DNA of 64,000 bases from Tilletia caries (taxonomy: Eukaryota > Basidiomycota > Exobasidiomycetes > Tilletiales > Tilletiaceae), in contig JALUTQ010000004.1 in NCBI GenBank assembly GCA_032718865.1, positions 1,674,001-1,738,000 of the forward strand, written 5' to 3'. This document shows, piece by piece, positions 23,418 to 33,627 of the stretch (the stretch's first letter is position 1; every line of letters begins with the position of its first letter). The translations under genes were made by a program, and so were the position numbers. The notes below the pieces were generated by a model. The model searched no databases, was not told the DNA's origin, and worked only from the letters and a program-made list of their open reading frames with translations.

Positions 23418-26400
23418 CTATTTCTTCTCAAGCTGCTTCTTGCGGTAGGCTGAAGGAACAGGCGGGAGGAAGTGTTGTCAGAAGGCAGCAGCCGAGGAGC
23501 AGATCGGCAGACGCCGACATGAGATGCTCACCTTCGATCATGTCCTTCTGGATGTTCATCATCACAGCCTCGTGTCTCTTGTACTCCATGGAGAACTGAA
23601 GAGCGCATGAACAGACAAGCATCAGTTTCCTTGTAAAGTCTGGAGCGGTATCACAGATATGGCTCACCTCTCCTTTGCCTTGGGTCAGACCACGCACTGA
23701 GAAGAGGGAAGGGGTAGAGAAAGGGCATGTGAGCTCCAAACTGCGAGCAATACAACGAGGACCAAATCCATACTCACGTTGGCTAGAGTACCCGAACATG
23801 TCGTTCAGGCTGACCTCGGCCGTCAGCGTGAACTCGTCCTCTCGCACCTCAGTGTTCTCGATGGTGCCCTTGCGCTGGTTCAAAGCTCCGATCACGGCGC
23901 CCTGGAACTCGACAGGTGCAACAACTTCGACAGTCATCTTCGGCTCAAGGATGACTGGACCGGCTTTCTGGTACGCTTCGCGGAAAGCTCCCGCAGTCGC
24001 CAGTCGGAAGGCTAACTCCGAAGAGTCAACGGAGTGAGCGAGACCGTCCTCCAGGACGAAACGGACACCGGTTACTGGATGTCCGGACAGCTGGCCCTTC
24101 TCCAAAGCATCGTGGAAGCCCTGTCAATGACGAACGTTATTGGTCAGTGAAAGTTAGCAAGCAAAGTCTTGGCATCCGCACGTACCTTTTCACACGCCGG
24201 GAAGTAGCCATTAGGAATGGAGCCTCCAACGACACGGTTCTCGAAAGCGACATCCTTCCCAGTCTCTTCATCGACACCCATGGGTTCAATGTAGCTATAC
24301 ACGCAGACAAAGATGTCAGATTTTGGCCACAACAGCAATCGTGTGTCACCGCACCAGAAGACTTACCCCATGACCCGACCGAATTGACCGGCACCACCAG
24401 TTTGCTTCTTGTGCGTGTACGAGAATGGACTGTTGCTTGTAATTGTTTCGCGGAACGCAACGCGAGGCTTGCCCGTCGCACATGGCACGTTGTACTCTCT
24501 CCGCAACCGCTCGACGTAAATCTCGAGGTGCAGCTCGCCCATCCCGCTGATAATCGTCTCGGATGACTCCTTGTCGACGTGAACCCGGAAGGTAGGGTCC
24601 TCCTTCTGGAATCGATTCAGTCCGCGGGAAAAGTTGGCAGATTCCTTGCCTTCCGGCTTGATGGAGAGCGAAATGACTGGCTCCGGCACGAACATGCTGC
24701 TCATGCTCAGACTGGTGCTGCCGTCCGTGAAGGTGTCGCCAGAGCTACATTCGACGCCGAACATGGCACAAATCTCACCGGGTCCAATCTCCTCAACGTC
24801 CTCCATGTCGTTGGAGTGCATGCGAACCAAGCGTGGGACTTTGACCTTCTTGCCAGTTCGGGAGTTGTAGATGAAGTTGCCGCGTTTCAGGGTGCCCTGG
24901 TACATCCGCATGTACGTGAGCTGACCGTATTTGCCTTCTTCGAGCTTGAAGGCGAGACCGACGAGAGGGGCTTCTGACGCGGGCACGAGATTGACCACTG
25001 GAGGCTGGACAGCCGGTTTTACGAACCCGGGCTCGTCCATATCGACACCACTCTCGATCAGCTTCTTGTTCGCCGCTTCAGCAGCAGCCTTGAGCGCGCT
25101 TGGACTCGTGTCCATCGCGACAATGGGCACCTCGGAAGGAGCGGGCAGGTATGCGCACACGCCATCCAACAGTGCCTGGACACCCTTGTTCTTGATGGCG
25201 GTGCCCAAGAACACGGGAGAGAACTTGCATACGATCGTCACGCGTCTGATGGCAGCGCTCAGCTCTTCAGCCGTAGGGTCGCGCTCCTCAAGGAAAATCT
25301 CCGCAAGCTCATCGTCAACTTCTGCGACCTGCTCAATAAGCTCAGCGCGCTTCTCCTTGGCGAGCTCGAGAACGCTTTCCGGGATGTCGTCGCTTTCGCG
25401 AACAACCGTTCTTTCGACGCGATAAATTCGTGTAAATGTGAGATCATTGCAAGTTGTGGCGTTCAGCGAGACTCACCCCTTGTTTCCCTCGTTGTAAAGG
25501 GCCTTCCATCGGATGAGGTCGACAACACCCTCGAAATCGTCTTCCGCGCCGATTGGTACCTGTACGGCGGCGGCCGGCATCCTGAGCTTGGTGCGAATCT
25601 GGTTGATCACACGCCATGGATTTGCGCCTTGACGGTCCATCTTGTTGATGAAAGTCAATCGCGGAACGTTATACCGCCGCATCTGGCGATCGACCGTAAT
25701 TGTCTGTGACTGAACGCCACTGACAGCACAAAGAACCAGCACAGCACCGTCGAGCACTCGCAAGGCGCGTTCGACTTCGATAGTGAAATCTACGTGACCG
25801 GGCGTGTCGATGATGTTAATGTGGAAGTCCTTCTTCTTCGCGAGGAGAGCCTCGTCCGACCCGCCTACGTCTCCTGTCATCGATTGCTTCTCCGTCGGAG
25901 AAGTTGCCTTCCAGTTGCAGTACGTCGCCGCGGACTGGATCGTAATTCCCTTTTCGCGCTCCAATTCCATGTGGTCCATTTTTGCCCCAACATTGTCGCG
26001 TCCGCGGACTTCGTGGATATCCTTGATTCGACCCGCGTAGAACAAGACGCGCTCGGTACATGTTGTCTTGCCAGAGTCGATATGGGCCGCGATACCGATG
26101 TTCCGTTGGCGACCAAGCCGTTCTAGCTCAGCCTCACTTAATTGGAAAGTCTCGGATATGGATGCAGACGGATCGGAGACAGCCTCCGTGGCAAGGTGGC
26201 GGACTGCCACGCCGAATGGCAGTCTACCTGGTCGGAGTCGAGACGTTCTTGAGCTGGAATCCGAAGATGGGCTTCTTGAGGACCCGACAGAACCGAGCCG
26301 CGTGCCAGTTATTGACAATCCTGCGCTCGTATGATTTGCTCGCCTTGCCACTCTCGCCAAGCGCTGGGCTGGGCTCAAGACGGACAAGAGCCTCGACGAG

Positions 26401-26432
26401 GGCGACGCTGTTCTTGCAGTAATGGCCAACAT
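23418..26432 (-). CDS. MEF1: mitochondrial translation elongation factor G1
   Basis: Seven exons (26432-25477, 25410-24367, 24294-24186, 24120-23778, 23696-23668, 23595-23532, 23449-23418) give 858 residues. An Arg/Ser-rich presequence ([18 protein letters not shown]) precedes the GTPase domain. P loop AHIDSGKTT is at 116-124, switch region [12 protein letters not shown] follows, DTPGH is at 209-213 and NKMD at 263-266. Domains II-V follow, with [31 protein letters not shown] and a C-terminal [19 protein letters not shown] segment. This is canonical EF-G, which drives ribosome translocation in mitochondria. A roughly 20-residue insertion lies between the G2 and G3 motifs. The last three exons are only 29, 64 and 32 bases. 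Confidence 0.95.
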
Positions 26433-27125
26433 CTTGCCGAGTTCTTGCGATGCAGATTCTGCAAAAAGTAACAGCTCTCACTTGGTCAAGATGCTCGCTG
26501 ACTGCAGACACCGCGCGAATGGAAGCGCAGGAAGAAAATTGTGTGACCGGAATTAGATAAGCGCTCCTCGGAAGTGCGGCGAGGAGCGCGGCGTCCTTCT
26601 GAGACACGGACGAACAAAGGGAAGCATGGTCCCCCCCGGGTCAGCGTGAGGACCACCTACAAGTCCATGATCCACGACCCACGCTGAACGCTGAACATTG
26701 ATTACTCACTCGTATACACGACAACGCTCTTCCGTCCAGAACGCGGTATACACATGGCAAGAATAGAGGCGCGGAAGAGAGGTGATCAGCACCGCCACAC
26801 CGCCAGTCAGTCGTCAGCGTTCCTTGACGTTCTCTTGCCGCTCTCCTTGCCGGCGGCCCTGGGATTCCGCAATCCGAGGTGGACACCCCCCCGAAAAGGA
26901 AAAGGGTTACTCGGGCCCAATGATGACCAGACTTTCGTTGGTAATTTTAGCGTTACACCGCTGTCGGCCCACTGGCCTCACAATAAGCTGTACCCACAGG
27001 CTTGGAAAAGGCTGAAGATGCCAATTGATTAAGCCTTTTGGGGGGGGGGGGGGGTTTAAGATTGCTACCACTCTGACGGGGCTCGTCGCTTTAAAAACAT
27101 GTGAAGAAATCGCTACGCAATGAAA
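26433..27125. other. spacer with a 15-base G run
   Basis: MEF1 promoter side, then AT-richer sequence. A run of 15 G at 27040-27054 follows AAGCCTTTT; AAAAGGCT occurs about 30 bases earlier, giving a weak inverted repeat. No gene seen. Confidence 0.4.
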
Positions 27126-27560
27126 CTAGCCTTGTGCTGGCCCATAAGAAGGGACGAATAATGCATCAAGGGCGCTGATCACCAGCCATTCAACGCGACT
27201 CGGGTTCCGCTTCATCAGGGATAGGCGCGAGAGAGAGAGACGAGGCCCACTTGTGCAAGAAGTCCGTGGCGATGCTGCTCCAGGTTTCCTCCTCCTGACC
27301 CAGAGCGAAGTCAATGACGTTGATGTTGGCCGTAAGGTGGTGCTCCCGCACTCGTCCTTGCCATTGCTGACGACGAGTCGCGAGAGTAGGCGGTTCGGCG
27401 ATGCAGTGTGCAGGAGATGACTTGAGGCAGGGGTAGTGGTGCCGGTTGAACCTTTCCCCGCAGATGCAGAGGCGCTCCAGCAGCCAAGCTCCACAGCGCC
27501 AAGCGGCCGCCTCCCGCCGCATGGGACCCGACGCCAGCGCTAAAACCCTATCCGCCCCCG
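27126..27560 (-). pseudogene. relic of a probable non-LTR reverse transcriptase C-terminus
   Basis: A minus-strand frame ending at 27190 reads WRCGAWLLERLCICGERF and then NRHHYPCL, with a further Cys a few residues on. A CxCGxxFxRxHxxxC finger near the end, followed by about 70 residues that include NVIDFALGQEEETW, resembles the C-terminal zinc knuckle of fungal Tad/LINE-type reverse transcriptases. The frame is cut at 27561 by the insertion of the LTR element. It resumes in frame on the far side (30194 rightwards) for about 20 codons when the 5-base duplication is counted once, then meets a TGA. No RT catalytic domain remains. Family assignment is tentative. Confidence 0.4.
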
Positions 27561-27565
27561 GTAGT

Positions 27566-27821
27566 TGTACTGGCAAGGGCCAATAGGTAGCAAAGCTGTG
27601 CAAGTAAGAAGAGTGAAGTATGTCTGAATGGCTGGGAAGAGAAAGAGCTAAGTACAATGATGAGCTCGACAAGGGTGAGGATGAGAGCGAGGGAAAAGTG
27701 TCGTGGGAAAGTGGAGGCAGGTTGTTGCTATGCGGGATACATGAGAGTCAAAGGAGAGAGAGATAAGGAAAGGAGAGATAAGATACTGGCCACGTGGTTG
27801 TGGCCACGTGTTGCCAGCACA
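27566..27821 (-). repeat. 3' LTR of the non-autonomous element
   Basis: 256 bases, apparently identical to 29933-30188. It contains two CACGTG hexamers within the inverted motif GGCCACGTGGTTGTGGCCAC near its left-hand (plus) 3' end, about 27789-27808. Confidence 0.93.
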
Positions 27822-29324
27822 TCCCGGCACCAAAAAGACGACTGTCCACAGTCGTGATGGGCAAGGTAGCAAGGAACTGCAGCGGATATGGCTCGACGGA
27901 CGTGCAGGGGCAAGAACCGGTTGAAGAGATGTGAATGCAGCTGCGCGTATTGTGGAATGTAGGAATGGAATGGAAAAGGGCGATAGCGAAGTCGGTACCG
28001 AAGTGGCTGAGATACAAGGAGTGGCGCGGCAATCAAGCATAATGAGACCTTTTGGACTGCTAGAGAGTCGTAGAAGAGCGGGCCGTGAACCGCTGGTGGT
28101 CGGGGATGGAGGGATCGCTCGACCTCAACACCGCGTACTGAATTACTGGTGGATGAGTTGCCCGTCACGCCGAGCTCGCAAGCGGCAAGGGAGGAGGATC
28201 GGTATCCGAAGCCGTTGTCCCGTGCGCGAAGCGGACAGAAGAAGGTGGTACCGACTCGCCGAGTTTGGAGGGATGGTCGACGGCTTCAGCCTCAGCGCGC
28301 ACGCTGCCATAGAACCGAGTTGCTGAAAGAAGAAAGGAGAGTCGAAATCGAGACGGGGACTCAGGGGAAGTGGAGATGCCTCGACTCTGATGGACCGAAT
28401 GAAAGGCCGAAGTAGAAAGAGGAAGAACGTAGGGTGTGACCGGATGGAGAGCCTCGATGTGCACGCGGCCAGGAGAGCGAGGGGGGCAGCCGCTCCGAAG
28501 ACAAGGAAGAGGTAGGTCGTAGTTGGAGAGGACTATCCGTAGCCGTGCCTTGTACTTGTAGACCGCTCCACTTAACGCGGAGGGAGTCTCTCAACCTACA
28601 ACGCACCTATTGGAGAGCCGGAGGGCGGAGAGCAGAGAAGGGAAGCCGATCGACGTGCTCGAGTTGGTTGGTGAATGGTGAGACCGAAAAGGACCGAAGT
28701 CAATGGAGAGACTGTGGGTGGGTGGCGAGACCGAGAGCTGTTGGACAGGCGGCGCGCTGCGGTGAATGGTGCTGCTGGTGCCGCCGAGCGGTGTTAATGG
28801 CTTGCTGCTGCCTGTTCTCGTCGGAGTGGGTCATGGCGAGGAGGGTGCCGGGTTCGTTCCGTTGTACGTGCATGTCCTCTTCTGCGGACTCGTTCCTCCT
28901 GCTGTCTACCGCGTAGTGGAGTGGCAGAGGAATGGTCGCGACGGAACGTTCAACGCGCATGCTGCTCGAGAACTGGGCTTGCCAGCTGCCGCAAAGAAGA
29001 AGGAAGTGGAAAAGCCGATCGAAGAGGCTTTGGATGCGGTATAGAGATGGTGGAACCAAGACGATGGTCGTCGGCGGAGGGCATGCTCAACCTCAACACC
29101 TGCACGCGTCTGGATCCAAGGTTCCTACAACGTACTTGCTGGCTGGCTGGAGATCGGATGAGTCGTGGTCGAACGATGGTTCTTGGCGGAGGGAATGCTC
29201 AACCTCGACACCTGCACACGCCTGCACTGAGGCTCCTCCGAGTGTTGAAGGTGAGAAGAGGATGGAAGCCTACGGTAGGCTGGTTGTTGGTACTGAAGAC
29301 CACTGGGACCTGGGTGTGGGTATC

Positions 29325-29765
29325 GAAGACCGCTGGCTGTGGGTACGACGACCGATGACTGTGGGTACGACGACCGATGACTGTGGGACGAAGACCGCGA
29401 GCTGTGGGTACGATGAGTCGATGACCGATGGGTGGGTACTGAAGACCGAGTGGTACTGAAGAGTGGAGCTGATCTTGAGCCGGATGTGACGAGCCGGTCC
29501 AAGGAAAGCGGAGGATACCTCGACGCAGAGCCTGAAGATAGAGAGAGGAAGGCGAGCGACGGGAGAAGGTCGATAAGACCGAGTTGGTTGATGAGACCGA
29601 GTTGGTGGGTGAGACCGAGTTGGTGGGTACAAGGATCGAAGTGGGTGCGTCGACCACGGTGGGTTCAGAGACCAATGTGTGGGTGCGACGACCGAAAGGT
29701 GGGTTCAGAAACCAAATGTGTGGGTTCAGAGACCGGAGGGTGGGTTCAACAATCGAGTGGGTAAT
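29325..29765. repeat. short tandem repeats inside the LTR element
   Basis: Several families lie side by side: a 22-base unit around CTGTGGGTACGACGACCGAT (two perfect copies near 29336-29380), an 18-base unit GAGACCGAGTTGGTGGGT (about three copies near 29577-29630), and a looser GTGGGTTCAGAGACC unit (about 29659-29755). A larger repeat with GGAGGG(C/A)ATGCTCAACCTC occurs near 29076 and 29190. No protein-like periodicity is evident. Confidence 0.7.
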
Positions 29766-29932
29766 GGCGACCGTGTGAGATTGCTGACCGAAGAGTATGC
29801 TTGGGGCAAGGGGTGGGATCTGCAGAGTCCGAAGCTGGTGGGCTCGAAGGCCGAGTGGTATGCGCAGAGGCAAGGGGTGGGAACTGCGGAGTCCGTCCGT
29901 CGGTGGTCAGCAGAGATTCCCTCTCATCACCA

Positions 29933-30188
29933 TGTACTGGCAAGGGCCAATAGGTAGCAAAGCTGTGCAAGTAAGAAGAGTGAAGTATGTCTGAATGGCT
30001 GGGAAGAGAAAGAGCTAAGTACAATGATGAGCTCGACAAGGGTGAGGATGAGAGCGAGGGAAAAGTGTCGTGGGAAAGTGGAGGCAGGTTGTTGCTATGC
30101 GGGATACATGAGAGTCAAAGGAGAGAGAGATAAGGAAAGGAGAGATAAGATACTGGCCACGTGGTTGTGGCCACGTGTTGCCAGCACA
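29933..30188 (-). repeat. 5' LTR of the non-autonomous element
   Basis: Apparently identical to 27566-27821. The primer-binding site TGGTGATGAG begins immediately to its left on the minus strand (29932 downwards). GTAGT follows at 30189. Confidence 0.93.
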
Positions 30189-30193
30189 GTAGT

Positions 30194-30757
30194 CCGCTGC
30201 GAGGGGTTAGGGAGGCCTGTGCAACGCAATTATGTAAACAATCCTGCTGGAAGCCTTTTGCTCAAAGGGGCAATAGAGGTCACGTGACGGATGAGAGACC
30301 CACGTCCGGTGGTGACCCGACCCCGCACGGTCCCAGGCGCTCTGGCCTCTGCAGCATGGTCGTCTGGTCACCACCACCATCGTCATCCTCACCACCCTCC
30401 ACGACGTCTGCACACACCTTGCTCACCAACACCATCCACTCTTGCACATCCCCGGGTAGCATTTCATCGAATCAAAGGTTTCTGTCTTCAGAGAGGTGCA
30501 TCGTTTGAGCCTGGAAAAAGTTACGAATTTTTTGAGATTCACGGCGGTTATCTAGAAACCATGAAACTCTGTCATAGCGTCACGCCAATTGGGGAACTTT
30601 CAGGGTCTACGTGGTCTTCGGAGCTCTGCTCCCCAACCTCGCCAGCTGAGTGATCTGCCTTCTGGCAGCCTTTTGAACAGGCTGCTGACAGGATGAGCCA
30701 ACAGTCAAAGGCGGGACCTCTCAGCACAGGCCTCATATAAGCCTTCTAAATCAAAAG
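30194..30757. other. transposon-island spacer
   Basis: The left end carries the resumed LINE-like frame (minus strand, to about 30258). The rest is CA/CT-rich then AT-richer with no recognisable gene. Confidence 0.35.
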
Positions 30758-31088
30758 TAGGGGTATTCAGCTCAACCCTGAGGCGTTCAGGGCGGCTTTT
30801 GGAGAAAACTCATCTGAGCGCCTTGAACTGAATGAATACCCCCACAGAGAGCCCCTTCAGACTGTACCTTCAAAACAGGTCTGATCATTTTTCCATGAGA
30901 TTCCAAACCCAGAGAGAACCTTTCTGACGTTCAGAACTTTTCTGAGGGCTCCAAGCTCCAAGGTGCTCTGGAAACTTCTGACCGCTCACAGGAAAATTTG
31001 TATGTGAAATGAGACGGCATCTTCCAGAAGTTTTCTGGGTCAGAAGACTCCTGAACGCCTTATCACAGGGTTGAGCTGAATACCCCTA
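30758..31088. mobile_element. MITE 1, TA-flanked, ~327 bp
   Basis: The left end GGGGTATTCAGCTCAACCCT (30760 on) reappears as reverse complement AGGGTTGAGCTGAATACCCC ending at 31086. The inverted repeats extend inward through GCGTTCAGG / CCTGAACGC. A TA dinucleotide flanks both ends (30758-30759, 31087-31088), as for Tc1/mariner-type insertions. There is no open frame inside. A second, weaker copy of the terminal motif (CCTTGAACTGAATGAATACCCCC) occurs internally near 30821-30843, hinting at a nested or rearranged end. Confidence 0.85.
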
Positions 31089-31225
31089 GTGTGCTGCTAG
31101 TCTTTGCGCATAGCCACCCTGACCCCTATTTTGAGAAATCCTCATGAAAGACTTTATAATTATGACCGCACAAGGCGATTTCCTCTAAAGGCTTGTGCTA
31201 CCCTGAAGATGCCACAGCGGTGTAC

Positions 31226-31505
31226 TAAAAGCCCTCTCCTGTGGAGAGGGCCTCCAGGCTCAACGAACACGACAAGCTCAATGAACAATCGCCTCTTTTT
31301 CCTATGAACCTCACACAGAAAACGGCAGCTACAGCTTCAGCCTGCCTCCCTGATGTCCCTCCCGGTGTAAGCATGTCAAAACATTCAAAAATGAAGGCGC
31401 ACCAGGTGGATGAAGACCCCACCACGTGGCGTTTTGTATGGCTGTTCATTGAGCCTGTCCTGTTCATTGAGCTTGGGGACCCTCTCCTGTGGAGAGGGTT
31501 TTTTA
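31226..31505. mobile_element. MITE 2, TA-flanked, ~276 bp with long inverted repeats
   Basis: About 60 bases at each end are inverted repeats: AAAGCCCTCTCCTGTGGAGA on the left against a matching block ending CTCTCCTGTGGAGAGGGTTT on the right. Both then carry GCTCAA.GAACA-type motifs twice. TA is present at 31226-31227 and 31504-31505. The terminal CCCTCTCC..GGAGAGGG is itself a small hairpin. No open frame. It abuts the Harbinger relic on its right. Confidence 0.75.
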
Positions 31506-31582
31506 ATTGACAAAAAGGGGTTTCGTCAGATCCACGACAAGTGTGAAGTGAGATGAAAAAAAGGTGACTCGCTCCCGTTGAA

Positions 31583-33471
31583 ATGAACACCCCCGAATCA
31601 CCGCGTCCACGACAGACACGAAGTGCACGAAATGAGAAAGACAGCCATACGAGCTCCCTTCAGCTCCGCGTCGGAAGCCTGCTCTGCACAACCACGTCCT
31701 CGCCATTAAGCGCTCTATGGAACATGCCACGGACATCAGCAAAGCAGCAGGTCCTCAAGCAGACGGCGGAGGCCCTCGTCGAGTCCTGCGCCTTGCGCCG
31801 TCGCGTTCAAGATTGGCTCGAGAACAGCAGCATTGGTACCATAACCCCTCCAAGGTCGACATCGGGACTCGACTCCGAGTCGTCTCCTGTCTCCGTCTCA
31901 GTCACCGTCACCAGCAGCAGCGAATGCTCGCTCTCCCTCTCGGCCCTCTCCGGATCCGACTCCGTCGACAGCGATAGCGACGGCGCGCGCTCCAGTGTCT
32001 CGGACATGAGCACCATGACGGACAGTGATGGCTCGACGGCACGGGAGCTTAGGCTCATACGAGACATTATTCAGCAACTGGAGCAGCGTCGCGTCTTGCT
32101 GGAACGGCGGACTCCTCGAAACGCGCCCACTCTCGTGCAGCTGCTGGACAAGTTACGCGACTCAGGGCGTGCGACAGACCTGGCCTACTTTCGCCACCTG
32201 GTACGCGTCCTCCCTCCCGCATTCGATGCAATCGTCAACCTCATATCGTCGCACGAGGCCTTTAAGGTCAATCCCAAGCGACCTGGAGCATCTGCGCGGG
32301 AGCAAACGGCAGTCGCGCTGTATTGGATGGGACGGTCGGGCAACGGAGGAGGTGTGAGGGATGTTGCCTTCGCATGAGGTTGCTCAGAAGGATCGGTACA
32401 TGCGTACACGACACGGGTCATCCTGGCCTTATACAGCATTCGGTCTCAGGTCTTGTGTTGGGCCAGCGAGGCGGAAAAGGAGGAAGCTCGCGCCTGGGTG
32501 GCGCAACGGTCCGGCTGCACCGCGTTCGCCAATGGATGGTCCATGGTAGATGGGAGCCTCATCCCATTGGCGTACACACCCAGTCGCACTGCGCATCCAC
32601 GAGAATACTTCGATCGCAAGGCACAGTATTCGCTCAACCTCCAAGCCGTGGTTTTGCCGACGACACTCCGCTTTATCGACTACGTCGCGGGATACAAAGG
32701 ATCCACTCAGGACTCTCGAGCTTTCGCCGCTAGCGATATCGTCAAGCAGCCTCGAAAGTACTTGGATGAGGGGGGGAATTCGTTTGGACGGACAACGGAT
32801 ACGGCCTCTCGGAGTTCACCTGCGGCCCATACGATCACATTGTGGCTGCTAAGTCCCCCGACTTCAAGGCGTACAACAAAGCGGTCAGCGGGGTGCGAGT
32901 CAGGAGCCAGCATGCGTTCGGCTACTTCAAGGGCCGATTCCAATCCATGAAGGGCCTACGAGTGCAGATTCAGGACTCTGAGGATCATCATCGAGCGGTG
33001 CAAATCATTGTGGCTGCAATGGTTGCTCACAACATTGCTCTACGATGGGATGGACCGGCGGAGCGCGACTGTTTCGTGGACCTGAGTGGTGTTTCGAACC
33101 AGGCAAGGAAGGCGTGGCATGAGCTTCAAGAACCTGATGCAGAGACGGAGACGGTGCAAAAGGCGGCTTGGGCTCGAAGGATCAATGCTCAAAGGAGACA
33201 CGACCAGAAGGAACGCAAACGAGCAGCCCAACTTTCCCAGTACCGTCTCGACACAGACCGAAAATCGAAGGCAAAGGAGCTGCGAGAGAAGCTTCACTCC
33301 GCGCTTTTCAACGCCATCGAGCGGCCATTCTTCGACACTACGCCCGAGTCCCGAAAAGCGGACAAGACGGAGAAAGAGTATCTGGAGATGTTGGAGAAGC
33401 GGAGAAACAGATGCAATGCATCGCGGGGACGAGGAAGGGGTCAAAGTGCGTGCTCATCCAGAGGTCGTTGA
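31583..33471 (+). pseudogene. Harbinger DDE transposase, broken
   Basis: The frame runs 31583-32374, meets TGA at 32375-32377 and continues in the same frame with GCSEGSVHAYTTRVILALYS, the helix-turn-helix-like part of Harbinger transposases. CGA to TGA would explain the stop. The catalytic region follows: MVDGSLIPLAYTP holds the first Asp and GYKGSTQDSRAF the second. A frameshift then occurs at a seven-G run (32770-32776), after which the frame reads EFVWTDNGYGLSEFTCGPYD and HAFGYFKGRFQSMKGLR. The third acidic residue is replaced by Gln (codon CAG at 32908-32910, in RSQHAFG where family members have E). The C-terminus is basic, Arg/Lys-rich. The start is uncertain; an ATG at about 31727 (MPRTSAKQQ) is an alternative. 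Confidence 0.85.
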
Positions 33472-33627
33472 TAGTTGATGCTCAGGTTGCAATAGCATGA
33501 CACTTGATTGATAGACATGAATCATTTTGAATTTCAGATTGAGTGGTGGATTGTGAGGGGGCTTAGGGCGTTTACATTGGAGCAATGGGCCAAGGGCAGA
33601 GGCAGACTAACGCCTTAGGTCTGGCTC

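Larger units (their letters stand above)
27561..30193 (-). mobile_element. complete non-autonomous LTR retrotransposon with target duplication
   Basis: Two 256-base direct repeats (27566-27821 and 29933-30188), apparently identical base for base, enclose about 2.1 kb. Each starts TGTACTGGC and ends GCCAGCACA. The element is flanked by the 5-base direct repeat GTAGT at 27561-27565 and 30189-30193. Directly inside the right LTR, the minus strand reads TGGTGATGAGAGGGAATC, the form of a tRNA 3'-end primer-binding site, so transcription should run leftwards and the right LTR is the 5' one. The interior has no protease, RT, RNase H or integrase motif and many short tandem repeats. It resembles LARD/TRIM-type elements mobilised in trans. 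Identical LTRs imply a recent insertion. Confidence 0.93.

Noticed and set aside
3457..26432. Secondary-metabolite cluster around the O-methyltransferase
   Set aside because: Its neighbours are housekeeping genes (TOM70, SUMO, TyrRS); no synthase, P450 or cluster regulator is present.
26433..27125. Poly-G run at 27040-27054 as a possible assembly join or element end
   Set aside because: Only a homopolymer with a weak nearby inverted AAGCCTTTT; no flanking duplication or second end found.
28000..29900. Long open frames on both strands inside the LTR element (up to about 225 codons)
   Set aside because: They follow the short tandem repeats, show low-complexity Ser/Thr/Pro/Arg composition and contain no retroelement or host domain.
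30291..30653. Plus-strand frame of 120 codons right of the LTR element
   Set aside because: Starts in a repetitive CAC/CAT tract; no family similarity; probably chance.
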